From the NCBI GenBank assembly GCA_024291935.2, contig CM044322.1, forward strand, positions 72,717,405 through 72,781,404: a stretch of 64,000 nt of DNA, written 5' to 3'. Source of the stretch: Okapia johnstoni. Its lineage: Eukaryota > Chordata > Mammalia > Artiodactyla > Giraffidae. The notes under the pieces are model-generated. The model saw only the letters and a list, made by a program, of their open reading frames with translations, ran no database searches and was not told where the DNA came from. Both the position numbers and the translations under genes were made by a program. Shown here in pieces: positions 12,750 to 24,663 of the stretch; position 1 is the stretch's first letter, and each line of letters begins with the position of its first letter.

Positions 12750-12890
12750 GTATCTGGCAGGCAGGTGTTCAAGCTTCACTTTTGCTAATTGCTATTTGAA
12801 TAACAATTTTCAAGTTCCTTTACCTCTTTGGTTCTCTATTTCTTTATTTGTAAAAATGATGTTTATACCAGCCTCCACGGCTAAATAAAA
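12750..12890 (+). repeat. MIR-like fragment
   Basis: TTCAAGTTCCTTTACCTCTT followed by TCTTTATTTGTAAAAATGAT, as in the MIR 3' half. Confidence 0.5.
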
Positions 12891-13269
12891 TTAAATATGC
12901 TGCCAAAGCAGTCATTCAGTGCTGCTCCTGACATTGAGGAGACACTCAGCACGCAGCTGCCTCCCCTCCCCTCCAGACCACACGTCTCCTTCCTCGGGAC
13001 CAGAGAAGTGGGGTGGCTTGTCCAGATGGTGCAGTCTGGGTTCCAGCCTCAGGGTGCCTGGCTCCCAGTCTCTCTTTGCCCTGGGAAAATGAGGGGATCA
13101 CATTTCCTTGGTTGGGGAGGAGTTTCCCTGTCCTTGATTCTTCTCCCAAGTGTTTCCCTTCTTTTCTTCAAATCAACAGTAGACTGAGCTCAGACTCAGG
13201 CCATGCTCTGACAGGAAGACAGGGGCCTAAAGAGTGTCCCCTTCTTGCCTATGTGGACATCAGCAGAGG

Positions 13270-13760
13270 GAGGTGACAACCACTCCCGTGCAGACCCTTG
13301 AGGCCCTAGAGCTGCTCAACAGGAGTTCAAGCTCAACACTAGCTCGCAAGTCCAGTGGCTGTGAGCCCCCCCCCCAGCCGCCCAGCCCCAAGGCGCCCAC
13401 TGACCTCGTGTGGTCAGGGAGCTGCTGGCGTGGAGCCACCAGTCCACCGTGCGCTGGAGGTGGACAGCCTCCTCCCAGCAGCCAGAAGCTGTCTACGCTC
13501 TGGCGACACCCGAGAGGGAACAGGTGCTCTTCCTGAACATCGGCTCCAGAGACACACGAGGCCCCTCAGCCAGGTGTGCAGCAGCACCTGCCTCCTGGGC
13601 CCTCTCAGCTCCCAAGGGCAGCCACATCTGCCTCGCGGGTTCCTGTCCCTCGCACACCCATGGCCCTGCCGCCAGTGTTAGCTCCTTCTGTCCCTTCTGT
13701 GCGCCCGGCTGCGCCAACTCTCGGGTCCTCCTCTGCGCTGCAGCCAGAGGACAGGTGAGG
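13270..13760. other. CpG-rich patch inside the ADORA1 intron
   Basis: About 490 bases clearly richer in G, C and CG than the surrounding intron. Open frames run through on both strands, as expected in such composition, and none resembles a family I know. On the + strand it ends in a donor-like GGACAG followed by GTGAGG near 13750-13758, with no convincing acceptor or promoter identified. It could be a small orphan CpG island, an exon of a non-coding RNA, or neither. Confidence 0.35.
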
Positions 13761-13854
13761 CTGGAGCACTAGGGGTCCCAACTCCCCCAGACACATCCAG
13801 AGCCAGATCACTCCTGAGCAAGCAGCCTTCTCCTCTTCTGTTCTGAGAGCACCG

Positions 13855-13965
13855 TCTTATGGACAGCTTTCTGCAGTATGGTTAGCAATTGCTCCCATTC
13901 TATAAACGTGGGAACTGAAACCCAAAGGGGTAAGTGGTTTATCCAAAACCACCCAGCAGTAACGG
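13855..13965 (-). repeat. MIR-like fragment
   Basis: Antisense MIR pattern: TGGGAACTGAAACCCAAAGG, then AACCACCCAGCAGTAACGG. Confidence 0.5.
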
Positions 13966-14029
13966 TGGAGTCAAGGCTCAAATACAAGTCTTTTCATTCA
14001 TCTATTCAGCTGTTCATTCAACAACCCCA

Positions 14030-14235
14030 GTTACACTTTGCTGCTGTGTGACTAATATCAAGCTGTTTAACCTCTCTGAGCCTCACCTTCCTCAGAAAAT
14101 GAGGAAAAGAGGAACATATTGTAACTATTACTATAAAATACTATTAGCTCCTCTTCATAAAATTATGTAAGGATTTAAATAAGAGAATCCATACAAAGCA
14201 TTTAGCACAGGGCCTAGCAAATATTAGGTGTTCAA
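14030..14235 (+). repeat. MIR-like fragment
   Basis: TGTGTGACTAATATCAAGC, AACCTCTCTGAGCCTCACC and a terminal GCACAGGGCCTAGCAAAT in MIR order. Confidence 0.6.
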
Positions 14236-14244
14236 GAGTCACTT

Positions 14245-14520
14245 GCTACTATTGCCATTCATTCATTGATCAGGCATTGGATACCAAAAATGAGCAGAAA
14301 CTATGCTGGACACTGTGAAGGAGATATGAATAGGCTTGGACCCCACCCTCAAGTTGCTCACTAGCCAATTAAGGAGGTTACCTCAGCGCAATCTGACAAG
14401 GGCTGTGTAACAGGCGAGCATGGGGAGCTGTAAACATGACAAAATAAGGAAGAATTCCTGGAGGAGGTGTCATCTGAGTTGACTATTAAGCAATGAGCAG
14501 GAATTAGAAAGGAGAAGGGA
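14245..14520 (+). repeat. Ancient LINE-type repeat (CR1/L3 or L2 related)
   Basis: Weak matches to the common mammalian pattern of an ATTCATTCATT stretch, a degraded CACTGTGAAGG block and a GAAGAATTCCTGGAGGAGGT block. Family uncertain. Confidence 0.35.
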
Positions 14521-15068
14521 ATAGTTTTCTCAGGGGTGTGTGTGTATGTTTAAGACATGGTCTTAGATGTCAAATATCCTTTTATATTTCTCCTCAACTC
14601 CAAGGCTTGGCCAGATTAAGCTGTAACTGGCTAGGAGGCAAAGAAAGTGAGTTTTGAACACAGGTGAAGAGAGGGATGAGGCTGAGCGTCCTAGGCTGGG
14701 GGAGTAACCTTGGCCCTGTGTGCTTGTGTGTGGACCAGGCTGCTCAGGCCTCCTGCTGTGTGCAGCTGGTAAACTGCCAGTCTCACCCATGAGACTATGG
14801 GGCTGTGCCCTTGAGGGCAGGACTTATGTTGTCAGAAAACATTTCTTGACTTGAACACATAGCTTGTATTTCTACATCAGGGAGGTGGGGGTGAGGCATG
14901 AGGATTGGGTGGGGGCACAGACAGAAAAGGGATTAGCTTGCTGGGTCTCTTCCCTAGGAATGAAGGACTGGAATGGGAGGGAGCAGGGGTGAACAAGAGA
15001 ACTGGATGAAAGGTCTGCAAATCCAGAACATAATTTCTTGACCTTAAAAAATAAAAAGCTATAGCTCC

Positions 15069-15070
<2 letters not shown>

Positions 15071-15128
<58 letters not shown>
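15071..15128. repeat. (AC)29 microsatellite
   Basis: Twenty-nine uninterrupted AC units. Long and perfect, so very likely length-polymorphic. Confidence 0.97.
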
Positions 15129-15129
<1 letters not shown>

Positions 15130-16219
15130 ACTAAGAGCCCCAAACCACCATGGCCTCCTGTCATGACTAATGGTGATGATGGCAGGGGTGTCATGCCTTC
15201 ACACCCCTCACTGGCATGCTGGCTGCTCCCAGGCTGTCAGCCCTGGGCCTGAGTGGTGTCTGCATCTCCATCCACATCAAGGCGGCACCAGCAGCCCATA
15301 ACATGGGGTGCGGGGTTATGTTTACTACACAGAGGATAGGGCACCACTTTAGGTACGTCTGCTGAGCACAGTGGGCCTCTAACACACTGAATGTTTTCCT
15401 CCCCAGAGAGGATTTATGGACCTGCCAGTCCCCAGGGGAGCCCTACTGCAGCTCCCTCAGAGGCCAGCCCTCCAGAAAGGGAAGGATGAGGCCTTGGGAA
15501 GGTAAACGGAGCTCAGGAGGGACTCTTCACCCTTTCCTCATAGAAACAGGAGTATGGAGACCAACGCGAGCTGAGCTGGGGATCAGGAAGCCAGAATACT
15601 CCCCCTAACTTGCCAGATAAGCTTGACAAGACCCTTTACTCCACTGATCTCCTGGGGATGTTTTAATAAAATAACACTTACTCTCTAGTACCTGCATTTG
15701 CCCTCTGCAGGTGAATATAAAATATCCAACTGACTTTTTCTCAATCTGGCTACTCAATCTGCCCCACTAATGCTTCCTTCTCCCACCAAACACTGATTCA
15801 GCCATGTACTAAGTTCCAGTCAGGCATGTGTTGTTAGGTCCTGAAATACAGTTAGTGAGGCAGGTAAAGAGAACCACATCCTTCTCTCACAGAGCATGCA
15901 ATGCGTCTCAGTAAGAGCTTCCTCCCTATGGGACCACAGTGGCCATAGAAGAGCAAGTGGTAAGTGAAAACCAAGTTTGGGTTATTTGACAAGAGTAATA
16001 GCCACCCTTAATCAGAAAGGTTGAGTAGTTAACCTCAATTAACCTTAAAGTTAAGTAACCTTAATCAGAAAGGTTAAGTAGCAACTCCAAGATGACTAGT
16101 TCTAAGTACCTGAACTATCTGTCTGGGGATACTGCTCTTGCCCCACATTCCACTTGTGTACCTCCATAAAGCAGAACCAGAGAGATGTTTCTTTGAAAAG
16201 GTGATCATTAAAAATATCT

Positions 16220-16740
16220 GGGATAGAAGCTGTGGTGCATATATACAATGGAATATTACTCAGCCATAAAAAGGAATGCATTTGAGTCCATTCTGAGGTA
16301 GATGAACCTAGAGCCTATTATACAGAGTGAAGTCAGAAAGAGAAAAACAAATATTGTATATTAATGTGCATATATGGAATCTAGAAAGACGGTACTGATG
16401 AATCTATTTGCAGGGAAGCAGTGGAGATGCAGACATAGAGAACAGACTTATGGACATGTTGGGGGGCAGGGGAGGAGAGTGAGAAGAATGGAGAGATAAA
16501 CATGGAAATATACACACTACCATATGTAAAATAGCCAATGGGAATTTGCTATGTCTCAAGGAACTCAACCCAGGGCTCTGTAACAACCTAGAGGGGTGGG
16601 ATGGGGCGGGAGGTAGGAGGGAGATTCAAGAGGGAGGGGATACACATATACTTATGGCTGATTCATGTTGATATATGGCAGAAACCAACACAATATTGTA
16701 AAGCAATCATCCTCCAATTAAAAACAAATAAATTTTAAAA
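16220..16740 (+). mobile_element. Artiodactyl L1 3'-end fragment
   Basis: About 520 bases of L1 3' UTR (ACAATGGAATATTACTCAGC, TATTATACAGAGTGAAGTCA, then ATTGTAAAGCAATCATCCTCC and an A-rich tail). A partial second copy of the tail (ACAATATTATAAAGCAATTA) follows at 16742-16800. Confidence 0.8.
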
Positions 16741-16799
16741 CAATACAATATTATAAAGCAATTATCCTTCAATTAAAAATAAACAAATTTTTAAAATAT

Positions 16800-17006
16800 C
16801 TGGGGTAAAATAAGTCGTGGGAATATAATAGACAACATAGGAAATATCGTCAATAATAGTGTAACAATTTTGTATGGTAAAAAATCAACTAGACTTATCC
16901 TCGTGATTATTTTATAATGTATAAAAATATCAAATACTATGTTGTACACCTGAAACTAATACAATACTGTAAATCAATTATACTTCAATAAAAAATGAAA
17001 TATATC
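16800..17006 (+). mobile_element. Older L1 3'-end fragment
   Basis: GTTGTACACCTGAAACTAAT and TCAATTATACTTCAATAAAA are the end of an older L1 subfamily. It lies directly behind the younger L1 tail in the same orientation. Confidence 0.65.
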
Positions 17007-17619
17007 TGGGCTAAGAGGCTCTTTTCCAAGAGACCTTTCCCTCTGGTGCCCCCAAGAGAATCATGACCTGATACGTTCCCATTCCAACTGGATAGGTATG
17101 CATCAGAGCACTTGGTTCCACTGGGCTAGAAAAACAAGGCCTAAAAAGTAACTCTTGCCCTCCTGTAGTCTTTGTCCTTGCTTTCCCAGGGGTGGGAAGC
17201 AGAGAATTGGAAGCCTGTGGACTCTAAGAACAAGCTGCATGGTGAGAGCTACAAGGTCTGGCCCTCAGGGCCGGCACCAACCCCACAAACTGTCCTGCTA
17301 AGCTTTCTTTGCTACACAAGGCTAAAGAAGATTGTTTCTGCATAGAAGAATTGACAGTGCTCTACCAAGCAGTCCATGGTGATAGAGACCCTGTCCCTGT
17401 GTGACCTATGCCAGCCTTGGGGTTTCCCCAGCCCTCCTGCTCTGCCCAGCAGGGCTAGTCTGGAGCTGATAACTGCCTCCTTACTGGTCAACCACCTTCT
17501 CTGCTGCATTAGCTAAAACCAGGCCCCAGTGCCCAATATAGCAGCTGTGAGAGGACCCTGCTGTGGAGTGGGAGAGGAACGACCGTTGTGCAGAAGATTA
17601 ACACAATCTACAGTGCCAG

Positions 17620-17749
17620 ACCTGGAGAGGAAAATGGCAACCCACTCCAGTATTCTTGCCTGGAGAATCCCATGGACAGAGGAACCTGGCAGGCTACAGT
17701 CCATGGGGTGGCACAGAGTTGGACACGACTAAGTGACAGCAGCAGCAGC
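17620..17749 (+). mobile_element. Bov SINE fragment with 10-bp target-site duplication
   Basis: Body of a Bov-tA/BOV-A2 type SINE without its tRNA head, ending in a short CAG run. It is flanked by ACAGTGCCAG at 17610-17619 and 17750-17759. Confidence 0.8.
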
Positions 17750-17888
17750 ACAGTGCCAGGCCACACTGGTGGGCTCCAGCGATGAAGGTGGGGACTGAGG
17801 CCGTGGAGGCACACAGAGTATCTGTGGAGAGTGCCCGCCTAAGGATGGGTAGAGACTTGAGGTGGCCTTCGCTATCACAGAAGCCACT

Positions 17889-19532
17889 GTTCAGTTCAGT
17901 TCAGTTCAGTCGCTCAGTCATGTCCGACTCCTTGCGACCCCATGAATTGCAGCACGCCAGGCCTCTCTGTCCATCACCAACTCCCGGAGTCTACCCAAAC
18001 CCATGCCCATCGAGTCGGTGATGCCATCCAACCATCTCATCCTCTGTCGTCCCCTTTTCCTCCCACCCCCAATCCTACCCAGCATTAGGGTCTTTTCCAA
18101 TGAGTCAACCCTTCTCATGAGGTGGCCAAAGTATTGGAGTTTCAGCTTCAACATCAGACCTTCCAATGAACACCCAGGATTGATCTCTTTTAGGATGGAT
18201 TGATTGGATCTCCTTGCAGTCCAAGGGACTCTCAAGAGTCTTCTCCAACACCACAGTTCAAAAGCATCAATTCTTCGGAGCTCAGCTTTCTTCACCGTCC
18301 AACTCTCACATCCATACATGACTACTGGAAAAACCATAGCCTTGACTAGATGGACCTGTGTTGGCAAAGTAATGTCTCTGCTTTTTAATATGCTATCTAG
18401 GTTGGTCATAGCTTTTCTTCCAAGGAGCAAGCATCTTTTAATTTCATGGCTGCAATCACCATCAACAGTGATTTTGGAGCCCCAAAAAATAGTCTGACAC
18501 TGTTTCCACTGTTTCCCCATCTATTTCCCATGAAGTGATGGGACCAGATGCCATGATCTTAGTTTTCTGAACGTTGAGCTTTAAGCCAACTTTTTCACTC
18601 TCCTCTTTCACTTTCATCAAGAGGCTCTTTAGGTCTTCTTCACTTTCTGCCATAAGGGTGGTGTCATCTGCATATCTGAGGTTATTGATATTTCTCCCGG
18701 CAATCTTGATTCCAGCTTGTGTTTCTTCCAGCCCAGCGTTTCTCATGATGTACTCTGCATATAAATTAAATAATCAGGGTGACAATATACAGCCTTGACG
18801 TACTCCTTCTCCTATTTGGAACCAGTCTGTTGTTCCATGTCCAGCTCTAACTGTTGCTTCCTCACCTGCATACAGGTTTCTCAAGAGACAGGTCAGATGG
18901 TCTGGTATTTCCATCTCTTTCAGAATTTTCCACAGTTTATTTTGATCCACACAGTCAAAGGCTTTGGCATAGTCAATAAAGCAGAAATAGATGTTTTTCT
19001 GGAACTCTCTTGCTTTTTCAATGATCCAGAGGATGTTGGCAATTTGATCTCTGGTTCCTCTGCCTTTTCTAAAACCAGCTTGAACATATGGAAGTTCACT
19101 GTTCATGTATTGCTGAAGCCTGGCTTGGAGAATTTTGAGCATTACTTTACTAGCATGTGAGATGAGTGCAATTGTGCGATAGTTTGAGCATTCCTTGGTA
19201 TTGCCTTTCTTTGGGATTGGAACAAAAACTGACCTTTTCCAGTCCTGTGGCCACCGATGAGTTTTCCAGATTTGCTGGCATATCGAGTGCAGCACTTTCA
19301 CAGCATCATCTTTGAGGATTTGAAATAGCTCAACTGCAATTCCATCACCTCCACTAGCTTTGTTCATAGTGATGCTTTCTAAGGCCCGCTTGCCTTCACA
19401 TTCCAGCATGTCTGGCTCCAGGTGAGTGATAACACCATCATGATTATCTGGGTCATGAAAATCTTTTTTGTACAGTTGTTCTGTGTATTCTTGCCACCTC
19501 TTCTTAATATCTTCTGCTTCTGTCAAATCCAT
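17889..19532 (-). mobile_element. BovB, 5'-truncated, with nearly open reverse transcriptase
   Basis: About 1.64 kb of BovB in antisense, from the CAGTTCAGTTCAG end to the region just before the RT domain. The minus strand reads through RT from 19532, including a FIDYAKAFDCVD block and, further on, the YADD catalytic box near 18670. One in-frame TGA (18774-18776) interrupts it, with the frame resuming directly. A small deletion near 18500 shifts the frame before the C-terminal part (to about 17920). The endonuclease domain is missing, so it is dead as an autonomous element. Confidence 0.9.
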
Positions 19533-19592
19533 CTATGTTGCTGCAAATGGCAAAATTTTGTTTCTTTTTTATGGTTCAGTAGTATTCTATTG

Positions 19593-19804
19593 GGTTTCCC
19601 TGGTGGCTCAGACACTAAAGTATCTGCCTGTAATGCAGGAGACCCAGGTTCGATCCCTGAGTCAGAAAGTTACCCTGGATAAGGAAATGGCAACCCACTC
19701 CAGTATTCTTCCCTGGAGAATTCCATGGACAGAGGAGCCTGGCGGGCTACAGTCCATGAGGTCACAAAGAGTCAGACACAACAGTGACTAACACTTTCAC
19801 TTTC
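19593..19804 (+). mobile_element. Bov-tA SINE inserted in the L1
   Basis: Complete tRNA head and body. The target duplication is AGTATTCTATTG (19581-19592) against AGTATTCCATTG (19805-19816), one mismatch. Confidence 0.9.
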
Positions 19805-19814
19805 AGTATTCCAT

Positions 19815-19817
<3 letters not shown>

Positions 19818-19852
<35 letters not shown>
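19818..19852. repeat. (AT)n microsatellite
   Basis: About 17 uninterrupted AT units within the L1 3' region. Confidence 0.95.
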
Positions 19853-19859
<7 letters not shown>

Positions 19860-20006
19860 TAAGTCTTCTTTATCTGTATCTGTTAATGGACACTTAGGTT
19901 ATTTCCATATCTTGGCAATTGTAAATAATGCTTCTATGAACATTGGGATTCATGTATCTTTCTGAATTAGTGTTTTTATTTTTTTCAGATATATACTCAG
20001 TAGTAG

Positions 20007-20280
20007 GGAGAAGGCAATGGCAACTCACTCCAGTACTCTTGCCTGGAAAATCCCATGGAAGGAGGAGCCTGGTAGGCTGCAGTCCATGGGGTCGCGAAGA
20101 GTTGGACATGACTGAGCGACTTTACTTTCACTTTTCACTTTCATGCATTGGAGAAGGAAATGGCAACCCACTCCAGTGTTCTTGCCTGGAGAATCCCAAG
20201 GACGGCGGAGCCTGGTGGGCTGCCATCTATGGGTTGCACAGAGTCGGAGATGACTGAAGTGACTTAGCAGCAGCAGCAGC
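20007..20280 (+). mobile_element. BOV-A2 SINE inserted in the L1
   Basis: Dimeric BOV-A2 starting at GGAGAAGGCAATGGCAACTC, with a second monomer from about 20150 and a CAG tail. The target duplication is ACTCAGTAGTAG (19995-20006) against ACTCAGTAATAG (20281-20292). Confidence 0.92.
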
Positions 20281-20480
20281 ACTCAGTAATAGAACTGCTG
20301 GTTCAAATGGTAGTTCTATTTTTAGTTTTTTTAAGAAACCCCCATATTGTTTTCCACAATGGTATCACCAATTTACCTTCCTACCAAAATGTAGGAGGAT
20401 TCTCTTTTCTTCACATCCTTCCCAACATGTGAAAACCCAACATCAACAATGGCTTTTTTGATGAAATCCATTCTGACAGG

Positions 20481-23017
20481 CAAACGATTCAACATAACAG
20501 TAATCCAAGTCTATGCCCCAACCACTAATGCCAAAGAAGCTGACGTTGAATAGTTCTATGAAGACCTACAAGACCTTCTAGGACTAACAGCAAAAAAGAT
20601 ATCCTTCTCATCATAGGGGACTAAAATGTAAAATTAGGAAGTCCAGAGACACCTGGAGTAACAGGAAGGTTTGGCCTTGGAGTACAAAATGAAGCAGGGC
20701 AAAGCTAACAGAGTTTTGCCGAGAGAATGCACCAATCATAGCAAACATGCTCTTCCAACAACAAAAGAGATTACCCTACATATGGACATCACCAGATAGT
20801 CAATACCAAAATCAGATTGATTATAGTCTTTGCAGCTGAAGATGGAGAAGCTCTATACAGTTAGCAAAAATAAGACTTGGAGCTGACTTGCTCAGGTCAT
20901 CCACTCCTTATTGGAAAATTTAGGTTTAAAACGAAGAAAGTAGTGAAAACCACTAAACCATTCAGGTATGACCTAAATCATATCCCTTATGATTATACAG
21001 TGGAGGTGACGAATAGATTGAAGGGATTAGAAGTGGTAGACAGAGAGCCTGAAGAACTATGGATAGAGGTTTGTAACACTGTACTAGAGGTGGTAACCAA
21101 AACCATCCCCAAGAAAAAGAAATGCAAGAAGGCAAAATGGTTGTCTGAGGAGGCCTTACAAATAGTTGAGAAAAGAAGAGAAGCAAAAGGCAAAGGAGAA
21201 AAGGAAAGATATACCATTTGAATGCAGAGTTCCAGAGAATAGCAAGGAGTGATAAGAAAGCCTTCTTCACTGATCAGTGCAAAGAAATAGAGGAAAACAA
21301 TAGAATGGGAAAGACTAGAGATCTCTTCAAGGAAATTAGAGATACCAAGGGAACATTTCATGCAAAGATAGGCTCAGTAAAGGACAGAAACAGCAAGGAC
21401 CTAACAGAAGCACAAGAGATTAAGAAGAGGTGGCAAGAATACACAGAAGAAGTGTACAAAAAAGGTTTTAATGACCTGGATAACCACAATGCTTTGGTCA
21501 TTCACCTAGAGCCAGACATCCTGGAGTATGAAGCCAAGGGGGGCTTAGGAGCATTACTGTGAACAAAGCTAGTGGAGGTGATGGAATTGCAGTTGAGCTA
21601 CTTCAAATCCTAAAAGGTGATGCTGTGAAAGTGCTGCACTCAATATTCCAGCACATTTGGAAAACTCAGCAGTGGCCACAAGACCGGAAAAGGTCAGTTT
21701 TCATTCCAATCCCAAAGAAAGGCAATGGCAAATCATGTTCAAATTACTGTACAACTGTGCTCACTTCACATGGTGGCAAGCTCAAAATCCTTCAAGCTAG
21801 GCTTCAACAGTACATGAACAGAGAACTTCCAGATGTACAAGCTGGATTTAGAAAAGTCAGAGGAAACAAAGATAAAATTGTCAACATCCACTGGATCATA
21901 GGAAAAGCAAAGGAATTCTATAAAAATATTTACTTCTCCTTCATTGACTACACTAAAGCCTTTGACTGTGTGGATCACAGCAAACTGTATACAATTCTTA
22001 AAGAGATTGGGAATACCAGACCACCTTACCTGTTTCCTGAAAAACCTGTATGCAGGGCAAGAAGCAACAGTTAGAACCGGACTTGGAACAATGTACTGGT
22101 TCAAAACTGGGAAAGGAGTACAACAAGCTGTATATTTTCACCCTGCTTATTTAACTAATATGCAGAGTACATCATGTGAAATATCAGGCTGGATGAATCA
22201 CAAGCTGGAATCAAGAGTGCTGGGAGAAATATTAACAACCTCAGATATGCAGATGATACCACTCTAATGGCAGAAGGTGAAGAGGAACTAAAGAGCCTCT
22301 TGATGAGGGTGAAAGAGGAGAGTGAAAAAGTTGGCTTAAAACTCAACATTGAAAAAATGAAGATCATGGCCTCCAGTCCCATCACTTCGTGGAAAATAAA
22401 CGAGGAAAAAGTGAAAACAGTAACTCATTTTATTTTCTTAGGCTCCAAAATCACTGTGGAAGCTAACTGAAGCCATAAAATTAAAAAACACTTGCTCCTT
22501 GGAAGTAAAGATATGACAAACCCAGACAGCATATTAAAAAGCAGATACATCACTTTGCTGACAAAGGTCTGTATAGTCAAATCTATGGTTTTTCCAGTAG
22601 TCATGTATGGATGTGAGAGCTGTACCATAAAGAAGGCTGAGCACCAAAGAATTGATGCTTTTAAACTGCTGTGCTGGAGAAGACTCTTGGACAACAAGAG
22701 ATTAAAACCAGTCAATCCTAAAAGAAATCAACCCTGAATATTCATTGGAAGGGCTAATGCTGAAGCTGGAACTCCAATACTTTGGCTACCTGTTGCGAAG
22801 AGCTGACTCATTGGAAAAGACTCTGCTGCTGGGAGAGCCTGAAGGCAGGAGGAGAATGAGTAACAGATGATGGGATGATTGGATGGCATCACTGACTCAG
22901 TGGACATGAATTTGAACAAATTCCAGGTGACAGTGATGGACAAGGAAACCTGGCATGCTGCAGTCCATGGGGTCACAAAGAGTCAGACTTGACTTAGCAA
23001 GTGAACAACAGCAGCAA
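20481..23017 (+). mobile_element. BovB, 2.5 kb, inserted in the L1
   Basis: Sense BovB from within the endonuclease region to the 3' end. It is flanked by an exact 12-bp duplication, CATTCTGACAGG, at 20469-20480 and 23018-23029. The protein is broken into several frames: a linker region from 20877, RT core 21559-22074 with a FIDYTKAFDCVDH block, YADD-equivalent region near 22240, and C-terminal part to 22737. No intact domain remains. Confidence 0.92.
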
Positions 23018-23194
23018 CATTCTGACAGGTGTGAGTTGCTGTGTCATTGTGGTTTTGATTTGCATTTCCCTGATAAGTAATGATGCAGAGCATCTTTTTA
23101 TGTGCCTTTTGGGCATCTGCATTTCCTCTCTGGAAAAATGTGTGTTCAGTTCTTCTGCCAACTTTTTAACTTGTTTTTTATGTTGAGTCATGTG

Positions 23195-23252
23195 ATTAAT
23201 ATGTGGAATATTAATATTAATTATTAATATTAATATGTGGAATATTAATCTC
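23195..23252. repeat. AT-rich local duplication with hairpin potential
   Basis: The block ATTAATATGTGGAATATTAA occurs twice, separated by a self-complementary ATTAATTATTAAT-like core. It lies inside the L1 and is absent from the usual L1 pattern. Confidence 0.6.
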
Positions 23253-24663
23253 ATATTGTTTCATAGTTTATAAATATTTTCTCCAATTCAGTAGGCTGCT
23301 TTTTCATTTTGTCTATGGCTTCCTTTGCTGTGCAAAAGATTTTAAGTTTAATTAGGTCCCATTTGTTGTCTTTGTTTTTATTTCCATTACTCTAGGAGAT
23401 GGATCCAAAAAAATATTGCTGTGATTTATGTCAAAGAGTGTTCTACCTATGTTTTTCCTCTAGCAGTTTCATAGTATCCAGTCTTATATTTAGATTTTTA
23501 ATCTATTTTGACTTTATTTTTGTATGCAGTATTAGAGAATGTTGTAATTTCATCCTTTAACATGTAACTGTCCCGTTTTCCCAGCACTTGTGAAAAGATC
23601 ATCTTTTCTCCATTGTGTACTCTTGCCTACTTTGTCACAGATTAACTGACCATTCGTGCGTGGGTTTATTTCTCAGATCTCTGTCCTGTCCCATTGATCC
23701 GTGTGTCTGTTTTTGTGCAAGTACCATACTGTTTTGACTACAGAAGGCAAGGAATGTGATTCCTCCAGCTCTGTTCTTCTTTCTCAAGACTGTTTCAAGA
23801 TTATATTCTGTGTCTTTTGTCTTTCCATACAAATTTTAAAGTTATTTGACTTAGTTCTGTGAAAAGTGACATTGGTATTTTGACAGGGATTGCACTGAAT
23901 TTGTAGATTGCCTTGGGTAGTATAGTCATTTAAACAATATCAGTTCTTCTACTCCAAGAACATGGTGTATCTTTCCATCTGTTCGCATCATCTTCAGTTT
24001 CTTTCATCGATGTCGTATATTTTTCGGACTACAGATCTTTTGTCTTTTAGGTAGGTTTATCCCCAGGTATTGTATTCTTTTGGGTGCAATGGTAAATGAG
24101 ATTGTTTTCTTAATTTCTCTTTCTGATATTTCATCGTTAGTGTATAGAAATGCAGCAGATTTCTGTATATTAATTTTGTATCTTACAACTTTACCAAGTT
24201 CATTGATGAACTCTGGTAGTTTTCTGGTAGTGTCTTTAAAATTTTCTATGTATAGTATCATATCATCTGCATGCTCTTCTTTATTTCCACTTTCTCTCTT
24301 GGGGATCTCATCTAGCCTTATGGATTTAAACACTATCCACATGCCAATGGCTCTCACATTCACATCCCCAGCCCAGACCTCTCTCCTGAACTCCATCCTT
24401 GTATATCCATCCAGCTGCCTGCTCAGCATTCCACTGAGGTATTTAATAGATACAGACAATTCAACATGTCTAAATTTGAACTCCTTTTATTGCTCCCACA
24501 ACTTGTATCACCTATAGCCTTTCAACAACCTTGGATAATGCACATTCCATACTTCCAGTTGCTTAGAACTAAAATCTTGGTCATTCTTGACACTCTCTCA
24601 CACTCCACATTCAACCCATAAACAAATTTTTCTTTCTTCCAAATATATCCAGAATTTAGACAG

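Larger units (their letters stand above)
19533..24271 (-). mobile_element. Old L1, 5'-truncated, split by three later insertions
   Basis: The L1 pieces at about 19533-19592, 19805-20006, 20281-20480 and 23018-24271 are collinear once the inserts are removed. The 5'-most piece codes for the end of the ORF2 reverse transcriptase, with an ADDM box and the downstream block ending near 24004. It has many stops. The inserted elements are a Bov-tA, a BOV-A2 and a BovB, each with a target-site duplication made from L1 sequence. Confidence 0.85.

Noticed and set aside
13410..13772. Long frames on both strands in the CpG-rich patch
   Set aside because: Open on several frames at once, as expected from GC richness. 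No domain recognised. Kept only as a composition feature.
18774..19532. BovB reverse transcriptase as an active host gene
   Set aside because: A premature stop, a frameshift and the missing endonuclease mark it as a dead element, and there is no sign of exaptation.
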